In this document: in pieces, positions 16,905 to 26,073 of the stretch | Position numbering within the stretch: the first letter of the stretch is position 1 | How the letters are laid out: each line of letters opens with the position of its first letter | Source of the DNA: Martelella sp. NC20 | GTDB lineage: Bacteria; Pseudomonadota; Alphaproteobacteria; Rhizobiales; Rhizobiaceae | Direction of reading: 5' to 3' | DNA length: 64,000 bases | Assembly (NCBI RefSeq): GCF_013459645.1 | Contig: NZ_CP054861.1 | Location: 4,886,001-4,950,000 of the forward strand | Made by a program: the position numbers and the translations under genes | The notes under the pieces: model-generated | Seen by the model: only the letters and a program-made list of their open reading frames with translations | What the model was told of the DNA's origin: nothing | Database searches by the model: none

Positions 16905-17168
16905 CTAGCCGCCCGCTTTTTCGTTGAGCTTGGCTTCCAGCGCATCGATACGGCTCAGCAAGGCGTCGTTTTCGTCGCGGGCCTTGATCGCCATGTCGCG
17001 CACGGCGTTGAACTCCTCGCGCTTGACGACATCCATGCTGTTCAGCCAGCGCTCGACCTGGGCCTTGACCCCGGTTTCGATATCCTTGCCGGCGCTCTGC
17101 ACCGAGCCTGCCGCATCGGTCATCAGCTTTGCCAGATCGTCGAGAATGCGGGTGGTGCCGGAACTCAT
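16905..17168 (-). CDS. ubiK: Accessory factor UbiK family protein
   Basis: This 87-residue protein of the DUF526/BMFP family has an amphipathic N-terminal helix (RILDDLAKLMTDAAGSVQSAGKDIE) and a C-terminal coiled coil (REEFNAVRDMAIKARDENDALLSRIDALEAKL). UbiK helps UbiJ-containing complexes assemble ubiquinone enzymes, and its coiled coil forms trimers. It is divergent from lgt, as is common in rhizobia. A repeat and IS now lie directly after its stop codon. Confidence 0.87.
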   Translation of the reverse strand: MSSGTTRILDDLAKLMTDAAGSVQSAGKDIETGVKAQVERWLNSMDVVKREEFNAVRDMAIKARDENDALLSRIDALEAKLNEKAGG

Positions 17169-17359
17169 GTCGCTGTCTCCTTGCTCGGGCCGGGCGCCTG
17201 CCGGCTGTCTTCTTTCGTGAAGTAATGCCGGTTTGTCCGGGCCGCAAGGCCGCCGGTCGATTATCTGCGGCGATCGGCGCCCGCTGCCACAATCCGGCCG
17301 GCTTGACCGGGCCGCATTATGCCGCCATCTTCCCGCCCGATCATAAAGGAAACCGCGCC

Positions 17360-18211
17360 TTGCTGCCAGATCACATCAAGCTTGCTGCCATCCCCTTCCC
17401 CGCCATCGACCCGATCGCGCTCAGCCTCGGCCCGTTGCAGATCCACTGGTACGGGCTCGCCTATGTGGCCGGGATCCTGCTCGGCTGGCTTTATGCCCGC
17501 TGGCTTTTGAAGAGTGACCGGTTGTGGCCGGCAAACCGGCCGCCGATGGCGATCGCGCGGCTTGACGACTTCGTCACCTGGTCGGTGATCGGCATCGTCG
17601 TCGGCGGGCGGCTCGGCTACATGCTGTTCTACGCTCCCGGCGCCTTCCTCGCCAATCCGCTCACCGTGTTCAAGGTGTGGGATGGCGGCATGTCGTTTCA
17701 CGGCGGGCTGATCGGCATGATCGTGGTCATGATCATCTTTTCGCGGCGACATGGCATCCATGTCTGGTCGCTGCTCGACCTGATAGCGACGGTCGCGCCG
17801 ATCGGGCTGTTTTTCGGCCGCATCGCCAATTTCGTCAATGGCGAATTGTGGGGCCGGACTTCCGACGTGCCGTGGGCGATGGTGTTTCCGGGCGCGGGAG
17901 ACCTGCCGCGCCATCCGAGCCAGCTTTACGAGGCCGGGCTGGAAGGGCTCGTCACCCTTGTTGTCCTTTTCATCATCACCCAGTTCTTCGGCGCGCTGAA
18001 GCGGCCAGGGCTCACCGGCAGCATCTTCATCTGCCTCTACGCGCTGTCGCGTATCTTCGTGGAATTCTTCCGCGAACCAGATCCGCAGCTCGGCTATCTC
18101 TATGGCGGGTTCGTGACCATGGGCATGGTGCTGTCGCTGCCGATGCTGGCGGTCGGGCTCTGGGGCATCTGGTATTCCGGCCGCATGGCAAGCCGGAACA
18201 CGGCCCCGTGA
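17360..18211 (+). CDS. lgt: Prolipoprotein diacylglyceryl transferase
   Basis: This 283-residue inner-membrane enzyme moves diacylglycerol from phosphatidylglycerol to the lipobox cysteine of prolipoproteins. It has seven expected membrane helices. Key motifs are IHWYGLAYVAGILLGWLYARW, SVIGIVVGGRLGYMLFY, the MSFHGGLIGMIVVM catalytic-His region, and FGRIANFVNGELWGR with the family signature near residue 150. RHPSQLYEAGLEG follows. The start is TTG 17360, with AAAGGA 9 bp upstream and no suitable ATG. The stop overlaps the next start (GTGA). Its substrates include the OmpA-like lipoproteins elsewhere in the window. Confidence 0.95.
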   Translation: MLPDHIKLAAIPFPAIDPIALSLGPLQIHWYGLAYVAGILLGWLYARWLLKSDRLWPANRPPMAIARLDDFVTWSVIGIVVGGRLGYMLFYAPGAFLANPLTVFKVWDGGMSFHGGLIGMIVVMIIFSRRHGIHVWSLLDLIATVAPIGLFFGRIANFVNGELWGRTSDVPWAMVFPGAGDLPRHPSQLYEAGLEGLVTLVVLFIITQFFGALKRPGLTGSIFICLYALSRIFVEFFREPDPQLGYLYGGFVTMGMVLSLPMLAVGLWGIWYSGRMASRNTAP

Positions 18212-19308
18212 CGACGCCGCTCCTGCCGAAAATCCGGGCGATGATCGAGGCCGACGGACCGATGCCAGTCGCGACCTATTTCTCGCTCTGCCTCGCCGAT
18301 CCCGAGCACGGCTATTACCGCACCCGCGATCCACTCGGCGCGGCGGGCGATTTCACCACCGCGCCGGAAATCTCCCAGCTTTTCGGCGAACTCGTCGGCA
18401 TTTTCCTGATCACCACATGGCAGGCCCATGGCAGCCCGGCCAACACCAGGCTGATCGAGGGCGGACCCGGACGCGGCACGATGATGGCCGATATCCTGAA
18501 GACCATCGCGGCGCTGGCGCCTGCCATGTACAGCGGGCTCTCGGTGACGCTGATGGAAACCAGCCCGGCGCTGCGCGCCCGGCAGAAGGAAACGCTTTCC
18601 GCCCATGCCGGCCGGCTTTCATGGATCGAACACCTGGCCGAAGCGCCCGGCGGTTTCACCCTGTTCGTCGCCAACGAACTCTTCGACGCGCTGCCCACCC
18701 GGCAATTCGTCAAATCCGGCGCGCATTTTTTCGAACGGGTCGTGACGCTGGACGATAACGGCGCACTTGCCTTCTCGCTGTCGCCGGCCCGCCTCGAACC
18801 GGCAAGCCTTCCCGAGGGCTGGCAGGCCGCGAAGGAAGGCGCGATCTTCGAATATGCGCCGGCCCGCGAAGCGCTGATGGCGGAGATCGCGGCCCGGCTG
18901 ATCCGCCATGGCGGCAGCGCGCTGATCATCGATTACGGCCATCTCGAAAGCGGCTTCGGGGATACGCTTCAGGCGCTCAGCAATCATCGTTTCGATCCTC
19001 CGCTTGCCCATCCCGGCGAGGCGGATCTCACCAGCCATGTCGACTTCGCGGCACTCGCCGCAGCCGCCCGCGCGGAAGGCGCGCATCTCCATCCGCCGAT
19101 GACGCAGGGGGGCTTTCTGGCGGCACTCGGACTTGGGGCCCGCGCTTCCGCGCTCGGCCGCGGCAAGGACCGGGAAACCCAGGATGAAATCGTCGCCGCC
19201 GCCCGCCGGCTTGCAGGCGACGGGCCGGAAGACATGGGCGACCTGTTCAAGGCGCTGGCGATCTCGGCAGGCCCTGTCACGCTCACTCCCTTCGACCGTG
19301 CGGATTGA
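18208..19308 (+). CDS. Class I SAM-dependent methyltransferase, MidA/NDUFAF7 family
   Basis: The product has 366 residues from GTG 18208, which overlaps the lgt stop by 4 bp. The DUF185 methyltransferase motifs are YFSLCLADPEHGYYRTRDPLGAAGDFTTAPEISQLFGELVG, LIEGGPGRGTMMADIL (SAM-binding loop, near residue 82) and LFVANELFDALPTRQF. The mitochondrial homologue methylates an arginine of a complex I subunit, so a role in NADH dehydrogenase assembly is a fair inference. It is co-transcribed with lgt and pgeF. The frame is open far upstream, but that part is antiphase to lgt. Confidence 0.93.
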   Translation: MTTPLLPKIRAMIEADGPMPVATYFSLCLADPEHGYYRTRDPLGAAGDFTTAPEISQLFGELVGIFLITTWQAHGSPANTRLIEGGPGRGTMMADILKTIAALAPAMYSGLSVTLMETSPALRARQKETLSAHAGRLSWIEHLAEAPGGFTLFVANELFDALPTRQFVKSGAHFFERVVTLDDNGALAFSLSPARLEPASLPEGWQAAKEGAIFEYAPAREALMAEIAARLIRHGGSALIIDYGHLESGFGDTLQALSNHRFDPPLAHPGEADLTSHVDFAALAAAARAEGAHLHPPMTQGGFLAALGLGARASALGRGKDRETQDEIVAAARRLAGDGPEDMGDLFKALAISAGPVTLTPFDRAD

Positions 19309-19361
19309 CAAACCGCCCGCGCCCGCCCCACCATTTGCAAAACGAAACCTGGAAACATGCA

Positions 19362-20162
19362 ATGCCGGACACCGCCACCCGTGATGCGCTCTCGCCGATG
19401 CAAAGCCCGCTGCTTGAGGAAAGGCTTGCGGGCACGGATATCCGCCACGGCTTCTTCACCCGCCGGGGCGGCGTTTCCACAGGGCTTTACGACAGCCTCA
19501 ATTGCGGGATCGGCTCCGACGACCGCCCGGAGGCTGTCGCGGAAAACCGGGCCCGGGTCGCGGGATGGTTCGACGCGGATGCGGATCAGTTGGTGACGCT
19601 TTACCAATGCCATTCCGCCGATGCGATCGCGGTTTCCGGCCCACAGGTAGGCGAACGTCCGCATGCCGACGGCATGGCGAGCGCAACGCCCGGCATCGTG
19701 CTCGGCGTGTTGACAGCCGATTGCGGGCCGCTGCTGTTCGCGGATCCGGAAAACGAGATCATCGCCGCGGCCCATGCCGGCTGGCGCGGCGCGTTCGGCG
19801 GCATCATCGAGGCGACCATCGAGAAAATGGTGGCGCTCGGCGCGCGCCGGCGCGCGATCATCGCAGCGCTCGGACCGACGATCGGGCCCGAGAATTATGA
19901 GGTCGGGCCCGAATTCGTCGAGCGTTTCACCAGCGCCGCCCCGGCCTTGCGCGCCCTGTTCCGACCCTCGCCGTCAGACGGCCATGCATGGTTCGACCTG
20001 CCCGGCTTTATCGGCCTCAGGCTTGACCGGGCGGGGATCGAGCACGACATCATCCGGCATTGCACCTATCAGGACGAAAAAGGTTTTTATTCCTATCGTC
20101 GCGGCACCCATCAGGGTGAAAAGGATTATGGCCGTCAGATCTCGGCCATTTCCATTCTTTGA
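19362..20162 (+). CDS. pgeF: Peptidoglycan editing factor PgeF (multicopper polyphenol-oxidase fold)
   Basis: This protein of about 266 residues is of the YfiH/DUF152 family. The metal-binding residues are in LYQCHSADAIAV, LTADCGPLLFADP and IAAAHAGWRGAFGG. The C terminus reads CTYQDEKGFYSYRR. The E. coli protein removes L-Ser wrongly inserted in place of L-Ala in the muropeptide. ATG 19362 is chosen; TTG 19305 overlaps the midA stop (TTGA) and could allow coupled translation with a 19-residue extension. It is the third gene of the lgt-midA-pgeF unit. Confidence 0.92.
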   Translation: MPDTATRDALSPMQSPLLEERLAGTDIRHGFFTRRGGVSTGLYDSLNCGIGSDDRPEAVAENRARVAGWFDADADQLVTLYQCHSADAIAVSGPQVGERPHADGMASATPGIVLGVLTADCGPLLFADPENEIIAAAHAGWRGAFGGIIEATIEKMVALGARRRAIIAALGPTIGPENYEVGPEFVERFTSAAPALRALFRPSPSDGHAWFDLPGFIGLRLDRAGIEHDIIRHCTYQDEKGFYSYRRGTHQGEKDYGRQISAISIL

Positions 20163-20207
20163 GCATTTCACATATCAATGCGTGTCCGCACGCTTGGGGA
20201 GACTGAC

Positions 20208-21359
20208 ATGGCGCTTGCTTTTGAACCTGAAGAATATGCCGAGCGATTGTCGCGGCTCAAAGCCGCGATGGCCGAAAAGAAACTGGATGCCGTGCTGCTG
20301 TTCGCGCAGGAGAGCATGTACTGGCTGACCGGCTACGATACGTTCGGCTTCGTGTTTTTCCAATGCCTCGTCGTAACCGCCGACGGACGCACGGCGCTTC
20401 TGACGCGCTCGGCCGATGTGCGCCAGGCCCGCCAGACCTCCAACATTTCCGAGATCCGCATCTGGGTCGATCGCGGCCAGACCGACCCGAGCCGCGACCT
20501 GAAGGACATGCTCGCCGACATGGACCTGCTTGGTTGCCGGATCGGCGTCGAATACGACACCCATGGCATGACCGGCCGTTCGGCCCATTTCCTCGACGGC
20601 CAGCTCAGTTCCTTCGGCCAGCTTCAGGACGCCTCATACCTCGTCAGCAATCTCAGGCTGATCAAATCGCCGGCGGAAATCGCCTGCATCGAAAAGGCCG
20701 CCACGCTCTGCGACGACGCCTTCGATGCCGCCCTGCCGCTGATCAGGCCGGGCGCCGACGAGGCCGAGATTCTCGCCACCATGCAGGGCGCGGTGCTGTC
20801 CGGCGGCGGCGATTACCCCGCCAACAATTTCATCGTCGGCTCCGGCGAAAGCGCGCTTCTTTGCCGCGCGAAATCCGGCCGCCGCAAGCTCGACGCAAAC
20901 GACCAGCTGACGCTCGAATGGGCGGGCGTCTGGTCGCATTATCACGCCGCCGCCATGCGCACGGTGGTCATCGGCGAACCAACGGAGCGCCACCAGTCGC
21001 TGTTGCGCGCGGCAACCGCGACGCTTTCGGCGATCGAGGAAATCTTAAGGCCGGGCTACACGTTCGGCGAGATTTTCGACAAGCATGCCGAGGTCATGGA
21101 CGCGCGCGGGCTGTCGCGCCACCGCCTGAACGCCTGCGGCTATTCGCTGGGCGCCCGGTTTGCGCCGTCATGGATGGAGCACCAGATGTTCCACACCGGC
21201 AACCCGCACCCGATCCTGCCGTCGATGTCGCTGTTCGTGCATATCATCATCATGGATTCCGACAGCGGCACCGCGATGACGCTCGGGCGCACCTACCTGA
21301 CCGGCGAAGACGAGCCCCGCCCGCTGTCGCGGCTCGGCCTCGACCTTTACGCAAAATAA
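20208..21359 (+). CDS. M24 (pita-bread fold) protein lacking peptidase metal ligands; creatinase/ectoine hydrolase-like
   Basis: This 383-residue protein has an N-terminal creatinase domain (LSRLKAAMAEKKLDAVLLFAQESMYWLTGYDT) and a C-terminal pita-bread domain. True M24 peptidases need Asp-Asp-His-Glu-Glu. Here the first position reads LTLEWAG (Glu for Asp), the second HAAAMRT (Ala for Asp), and the last two sites read LFVHIIIMDSDSG and AMTLGRTYL without Glu. It is therefore unlikely to be a metallopeptidase. Creatinase and ectoine-hydrolase relatives work without metal, so a C-N hydrolase is more likely. ATG 20208 has GGGGAGA upstream. The substrate is unknown. Confidence 0.85.
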   Translation: MALAFEPEEYAERLSRLKAAMAEKKLDAVLLFAQESMYWLTGYDTFGFVFFQCLVVTADGRTALLTRSADVRQARQTSNISEIRIWVDRGQTDPSRDLKDMLADMDLLGCRIGVEYDTHGMTGRSAHFLDGQLSSFGQLQDASYLVSNLRLIKSPAEIACIEKAATLCDDAFDAALPLIRPGADEAEILATMQGAVLSGGGDYPANNFIVGSGESALLCRAKSGRRKLDANDQLTLEWAGVWSHYHAAAMRTVVIGEPTERHQSLLRAATATLSAIEEILRPGYTFGEIFDKHAEVMDARGLSRHRLNACGYSLGARFAPSWMEHQMFHTGNPHPILPSMSLFVHIIIMDSDSGTAMTLGRTYLTGEDEPRPLSRLGLDLYAK

Positions 21360-21521
21360 AGGATGATCGCGTCGCGCGTTTGACATTGCCCCGCGCGCTC
21401 CGGACAATCGCAGGCGTATTTCCCGGCTTTTCCGAAATCCGGAAATGCTCGATCTGTTTTTTGGCGTCCGGGCCGGCTTCCGCCTTTCCTGGACGCCTCC
21501 GGCGTTTTCAGGAAAGGGCAT

Positions 21522-22379
21522 ATGATGCGCGCGGCAAGCATTCTACTCGTGGCCTGCCTGCTTGCCGCCTGTTCGACAGCCGACGTGCTGACGGTGGACG
21601 CAACGCCGCCCGAGACCGTCGGCCCCGCCGTCACTGCGCCTGCCCAGTATAACCCGCCCGCTGTTGCCGCCGCGCCGGCGGAAAACGTGGCCCGCCAGAG
21701 CCTCGCGCCGCCATCGGGCAACCCGCAGCCGACCTACGCCGCCGCGCCGCAACCGGGATATCCGGCCACAGCCTCGAGCACGCCGCGCTATGATGCAACG
21801 CCGGGCGTCGGCCGCGCGCCCAGCACGTTCGGCGCCCAGGCGGCAAGCCTTACGCCGGCCCAGCCCGCCGATACGCCGCCGCCGCAACAAGCCGTCGCAG
21901 CGCCCGCGCCTCAGGCCGTCGCTCCGGCTCCCGCGGCGCAGGTTGCACAGCCCACCGCGACCGCAGCCGCCCCGGCATCCGCCCCGCCGCGCGCCTCGAT
22001 CGCCGCCGCCGACACGCTCCGCTTCCTGCCGATCATCGGCGCACCGGCCGACAGGCTGCAGCCGCTCTCCGCCCGCCTTGGCGAAAGCGCGCGCGCTGCC
22101 GGACTTTCGATTGTCGCGATGGATGACGCTACAGCCGACCTCAGCCTGAAGGGGTACTTCTCCGCAGTCGATCAGGAGGGCGTGGTCTCGGTGATCTATG
22201 TCTGGGACGTGATCGGCGCCGATGGCGTTCGCCTGCACCGCATCCAGGACCGGCAGGCCGCCGAGACCGGCGGCTTTACCGGCGCAGACCCCTGGGCCGG
22301 CGTCAGTCCCGAAATGATGGCGACGATCGGCCAGAAGTCGATCGGCTCGCTTCTGGCATGGCTCGACACGCAGGGCTGA
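21522..22379 (+). CDS. Putative lipoprotein with Pro/Ala-rich linker
   Basis: This 285-residue protein has a lipobox signal (ILLVACLLAACSTADV, Cys near residue 17). About 145 residues of low-complexity Pro/Ala/Gln-rich linker follow. The C-terminal domain of about 115 residues starts RFLPIIGAPADRLQPLSARLGESARAAGLSIV and contains LKGYFSAVDQEGVVSVIYVWDVIGADGVRLHRIQ. I do not recognise a named family with a known role. The domain resembles conserved rhizobial lipoproteins that sit near prs. It is probably anchored to the outer membrane, with the linker spanning the periplasm. A second ATG at 21525 is possible. Confidence 0.8.
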   Translation: MMRAASILLVACLLAACSTADVLTVDATPPETVGPAVTAPAQYNPPAVAAAPAENVARQSLAPPSGNPQPTYAAAPQPGYPATASSTPRYDATPGVGRAPSTFGAQAASLTPAQPADTPPPQQAVAAPAPQAVAPAPAAQVAQPTATAAAPASAPPRASIAAADTLRFLPIIGAPADRLQPLSARLGESARAAGLSIVAMDDATADLSLKGYFSAVDQEGVVSVIYVWDVIGADGVRLHRIQDRQAAETGGFTGADPWAGVSPEMMATIGQKSIGSLLAWLDTQG

Positions 22380-22505
22380 GTGGACGCCCCTGCTCCGGCC
22401 GTGTCATAAAAAATCCGGAAAAGCCAAACGACATGTTGACTGCGGACTTGCTTTCGCGTTGATCCGCGTTAAAAGGCGACAGTCAGATTGAACGGGCGAG
22501 ATGAT

Positions 22506-23438
22506 ATGAAAGTTTTCGCAGGCAACTCCAACCGACAACTTGCCGAAGCGATTTGCAATTATCTCAATGTGCCCCTGGGCAAGGCCAGCGTTAGACGCTT
22601 CGCCGATCAGGAAATCTTCGTTGAAATTCAGGAAAACGTCCGCGGCGAGGATGTTTTCGTCGTGCAGTCGACCTCGTTTCCGACGAATGACCACCTGATG
22701 GAACTGCTGATCATGATCGATGCGTTCCGCCGCTCCTCCGCGCGCCGCATCACCGCCGTCCTTCCCTATTTCGGTTATGCCCGCCAGGACCGCAAGCCCG
22801 GCCCGCGCACCCCGATCTCGGCCAAGCTGGTTGCCAACCTGATCACCCAGGCCGGCGCCAACAGGGTGTTGACGCTTGATCTCCATGCCGGCCAGATCCA
22901 GGGCTTTTTCGATATTCCGACCGACAATCTCTATGCCCTGCCGATCCTCGCGCGCGATATCAAGGCGCGGCGCAATCTCGATAATGTCATGGTCGTCTCG
23001 CCCGATGTCGGCGGCGTTGTGCGCGCCCGCGCGCTCGCCAAGCGGCTCGACTGTCTGCTCGCCATCGTCGACAAGCGCCGGGAGCGCCCCGGCGAATCGG
23101 AAGTGATGAACATCATCGGCGAGGTCGAGGGCAAGGAATGCATCCTGATCGACGACATCATCGATTCCGGCGGCACGCTGGTCAACGCCGCAAGCGCGCT
23201 GCTCGCCAACGGCGCCCTGTCGGTGACAGCCTATATCACCCACGGCGTGCTGTCCGGCACCGCCGTCGACCGGATCACCGCCTCGAGCCTAGAGGAACTG
23301 GTGATCACCGATTCGATCCAGCCGCGCGGCGAGATGGTCGCCTCCTCCAAGCTGCGCGTGATTTCGACAGCGGCGCTCATCGGCGAGGCGATCAACCGCA
23401 CCAGCCACGAATCATCGGTCTCGAGCCTGTTCGATTAG
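22506..23438 (+). CDS. prs: Ribose-phosphate pyrophosphokinase
   Basis: This 310-residue enzyme makes PRPP from ribose-5-phosphate and ATP for purine, pyrimidine, histidine and tryptophan synthesis. It feeds hisI, pyrB and apt, which are also in this window. Motifs are [70 protein letters not shown] and the PRPP loop [17 protein letters not shown] near residue 215. ATG 22506 gives the exact family N terminus. A repeat element starts at its stop codon. Confidence 0.97.
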   Translation: MKVFAGNSNRQLAEAICNYLNVPLGKASVRRFADQEIFVEIQENVRGEDVFVVQSTSFPTNDHLMELLIMIDAFRRSSARRITAVLPYFGYARQDRKPGPRTPISAKLVANLITQAGANRVLTLDLHAGQIQGFFDIPTDNLYALPILARDIKARRNLDNVMVVSPDVGGVVRARALAKRLDCLLAIVDKRRERPGESEVMNIIGEVEGKECILIDDIIDSGGTLVNAASALLANGALSVTAYITHGVLSGTAVDRITASSLEELVITDSIQPRGEMVASSKLRVISTAALIGEAINRTSHESSVSSLFD

Positions 23439-23519
23439 AGCGTCGGGCGAAAAACTGGGCACCGGTTTTTCGTTAACCCGACGCGCCAAAATAGAGAATC
23501 CGGAACATCGGGCGGTGCC
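23438..23519. repeat. Intergenic repeat, copy 2 (GAGCGTCGGGCGAAAAA type)
   Basis: It matches the copy at 6200-6285 over its full length with a few substitutions: GAGCGTCGGGCGAAAAACTG, ACCGGTTTTTCGTTAACCCG, ACGCGCCAAAATAGAGAATC and a final CATCGGGCGGTGCC. It starts at the prs stop codon, so it is again placed directly against a gene end. Confidence 0.85.
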
Positions 23520-23794
23520 GACTGATCGCCCGGCATTCCAAGACGATCCGTTTTTTTCGGAAACGCCTTCCCGATACCAAAAAAAGTCATACGATCGAGT
23601 TGTTCGATCGCTCGGACTTATGTCTTGTGACCGGAATCATTCGGCTGTGGATGCCGATGGCCATATTATCGCACACGCTCGCAAGCCTCGCCATTTATCA
23701 ATTTTAAATTAGTTTCGCCTCATACTGCCCTTCCGTTCAGGTTGTTCTCACCAAAGCGATTTAGATAGACTAGGTAGTTGCGCAGGAGGCTGTC
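23520..23794. other. Non-coding region between prs and the PAS-GGDEF-EAL gene
   Basis: About 275 bp, less GC-rich than its surroundings, with runs of T and A (TTTTTTTCGG, AAAAAAGTC). It must hold the promoter of the downstream gene. I see no supported small gene. Confidence 0.5.
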
Positions 23795-26026
23795 ATATAT
23801 TCCGCATGCAGACAACGGACGTGCGTTCGCAGCTTCGCTCACCTGGCATTGCTCGCTATTGTGTTATTTGCCTCCCCCCTCCATGCCAGACCCCGCCCTT
23901 TTGAGTTTCCGCCGGCCATCGATGAGAGCCCGATGGCAATGTTCGTCCTCGACCCCTCGACCGGCGAGTTTCTAGCCTCAAACCAGGCTGCCCAGGCGCT
24001 CTACGGCTGGTCGCGGGAAGAATTCCAGACGCTTTCCGTTTCCGACCTGAACCAGATCCAGCAATCGAAGATGGCCGACGATCTGGACCAGGCGGTGCAA
24101 CTGCGGAAGAACTATTTCCGGTTCGAGCAACGTTTGAAGGATGGCGAAATCCGCCAGGTAAGCATGTTCAGCTGGCCGGTGACCCAGGAGGGCGAAACGG
24201 CGCTGATGTCGGTGGTCCTGGAGAGCCGGGACGTTGGCCAGACCTACACCGTCGTCAATTTCAACCGGCTGAATTTTGCATTCGTGTCGGTGCTGTGCAT
24301 TCTCCTGGCAACGGTCCTGCTGCTGGTCTTCATCACATTCCGACGTCGGCGCCTGGTCCGCGAGCTTGCCCGCCAGCACCTGCTGCTGCGCGTGATGATG
24401 GATGCCATACCCGACCAGATCTATTTCAGGCGTCCCGACCGCCAGATCGTGGCCTGCAATCAGGCAGCGGCGGAATTCGTTGGCATGCCGGTGGAAATGA
24501 TTGTCGGCAAGAGCGACAGGGAACTGTTCGGGCAGAGCGAGGACAGCCTGTTGCGTCAGCAGGTCTTCGGAGCCATCGACGCGCGCGAGAACCATGTTGC
24601 CCAGGGGGAGGTCACAAGTCCGACGGGCAAGAAATACACTCTTGAAATGTTTCGCACACCCGTGATCGACCCCCGCGGCGAGCCGCTCGGCGCCGTCAGC
24701 ATCTGGCGCGACATCACCGATCGGCGCCGCAATGAGGAGCGGATCGAAGCACTCGCCTTCTACGATCCGCTGACCAAGCTTGCCAATCGCGCCAGGGCGC
24801 AGGAGGTGATGCTGAACTTTCTCGCCTCCCACAGGCTTTCCAACCAGCACATGGCGCTTGCCATCTTCGACCTGGACAATTTTGCCGCCGTAAACTCGAT
24901 CTTCGGCCACAATATCGGCGATGCGCTTTTGCGCGCGACAGGGCGGCGGCTGAGCAACAACATCGAGCCCGGCAGCTTCACCGCACGGCTGTCGAGCGAC
25001 GAGTTTCTGGTGCTGCTGACGGATCTGGGCACAGACCGGACAACGGCCCTGGAGGCGGCGCAGGAACGGATCGACAGGCTGCATGAGAAGCTCTCGCAGA
25101 AGGCCTTCGTCAACAGCCACCACATTACGCCCAGCACCTGCGTCGGGGCCGTACTCGTCGGCCCCGAGGCCGAAAGCGCCAATGACGAGTTGCGCCGCGC
25201 CGACCTTGCCATGCACAACGCCAAGGCGAAGGGGCGCGGCAGCATAAGCTGGTTCCACGACGACATGGTCGACCAGCTGGTATCGCGGTTCGACCTGGAA
25301 ACCGCTCTGGAGCGGGCATTGCAGAGCAACGGGTTCAGGATCTATCTGCAGCCGATCATCAACCGTGACACCTCCGGCCGTCATTTCGAGGCGCTGTTGC
25401 GGCTCGACCATCCCGAGCGCGGCATCATAAGTCCCGGCGATTTCATCGATGTCGCCGAGAGCACCGGCCTGATCGTGCCGATCGGCGCGTGGGTTCTAGA
25501 AGAGGCCTGCAAGCTGCTTGCCGAATATCCCGATCTGCATTTGTCGGTCAACGTCTCGGTGCAGCAGTTTCTTCAGGAGGATTTCGTCGATCAGTTGAAC
25601 GCGCTGTTGAAGCACTACGACTTCGCGCCCAACCATCTCACGCTGGAGATGACCGAAAGCCTGATGATCGCCAACTTCGAACTCACGCTTTCGCAACTGC
25701 TGACCATCCGCGACCTGAAGGTCCGCTTGTCGATCGACGATTTCGGGACCGGCTATTCCGCGCTTCTCTACCTCAAGCAACTGCCGCTTGACGAATTGAA
25801 GATCGACCAATCCTTCATCTCCGGCGTACCGCACGACAGCAATGACACGTCGCTGGTCGAACTGATCATCACCACGGCGCATCACCTCGGCCTCGTAATC
25901 GTGGCGGAAGGGGTGGAAACCCAGGAGCAGGAGGAATGGCTGCGCAGATATGGCTGTGAAAGCCTGCAGGGCTTTCTTTTCAGCCGGCCGCAACCGGTCG
26001 AACACTATCTGCCGTCTTCCCATTGA
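23795..26026 (+). CDS. PAS-GGDEF-EAL protein, predicted c-di-GMP phosphodiesterase (start unusual)
   Basis: The order of parts is signal-like hydrophobic segment, PAS, transmembrane helix (FAFVSVLCILLATVLLLVFITF), second PAS, GGDEF, EAL. The GGDEF site reads SSDEF, so cyclase activity is unlikely. The EAL domain keeps FEALLRL, NVSVQQF, EMTES, DDFGTGYSALLYL with the Lys, EGVET and QGF, so c-di-GMP hydrolysis is likely. No ATG or GTG lies in frame at the 5' end. The frame opens at 23774; AGGAGG (23784-23789) stands 5 bp before an in-frame ATA at 23795, which would give a full signal sequence. TTG 23849 is the alternative start but lacks an RBS. Confidence 0.85.
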   Translation: MYSACRQRTCVRSFAHLALLAIVLFASPLHARPRPFEFPPAIDESPMAMFVLDPSTGEFLASNQAAQALYGWSREEFQTLSVSDLNQIQQSKMADDLDQAVQLRKNYFRFEQRLKDGEIRQVSMFSWPVTQEGETALMSVVLESRDVGQTYTVVNFNRLNFAFVSVLCILLATVLLLVFITFRRRRLVRELARQHLLLRVMMDAIPDQIYFRRPDRQIVACNQAAAEFVGMPVEMIVGKSDRELFGQSEDSLLRQQVFGAIDARENHVAQGEVTSPTGKKYTLEMFRTPVIDPRGEPLGAVSIWRDITDRRRNEERIEALAFYDPLTKLANRARAQEVMLNFLASHRLSNQHMALAIFDLDNFAAVNSIFGHNIGDALLRATGRRLSNNIEPGSFTARLSSDEFLVLLTDLGTDRTTALEAAQERIDRLHEKLSQKAFVNSHHITPSTCVGAVLVGPEAESANDELRRADLAMHNAKAKGRGSISWFHDDMVDQLVSRFDLETALERALQSNGFRIYLQPIINRDTSGRHFEALLRLDHPERGIISPGDFIDVAESTGLIVPIGAWVLEEACKLLAEYPDLHLSVNVSVQQFLQEDFVDQLNALLKHYDFAPNHLTLEMTESLMIANFELTLSQLLTIRDLKVRLSIDDFGTGYSALLYLKQLPLDELKIDQSFISGVPHDSNDTSLVELIITTAHHLGLVIVAEGVETQEQEEWLRRYGCESLQGFLFSRPQPVEHYLPSSH

Positions 26027-26073
26027 CCACCTGTCCGTGGCAGATTGGAGAAAGTGTTTTGAGGAGGTGAGAG

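Noticed and set aside
23806..23890. ATG 23806 as start of the PAS-GGDEF-EAL gene
   Set aside because: It is in a different frame from the domains. It would work only with a frameshift, for which there is no slippery site.
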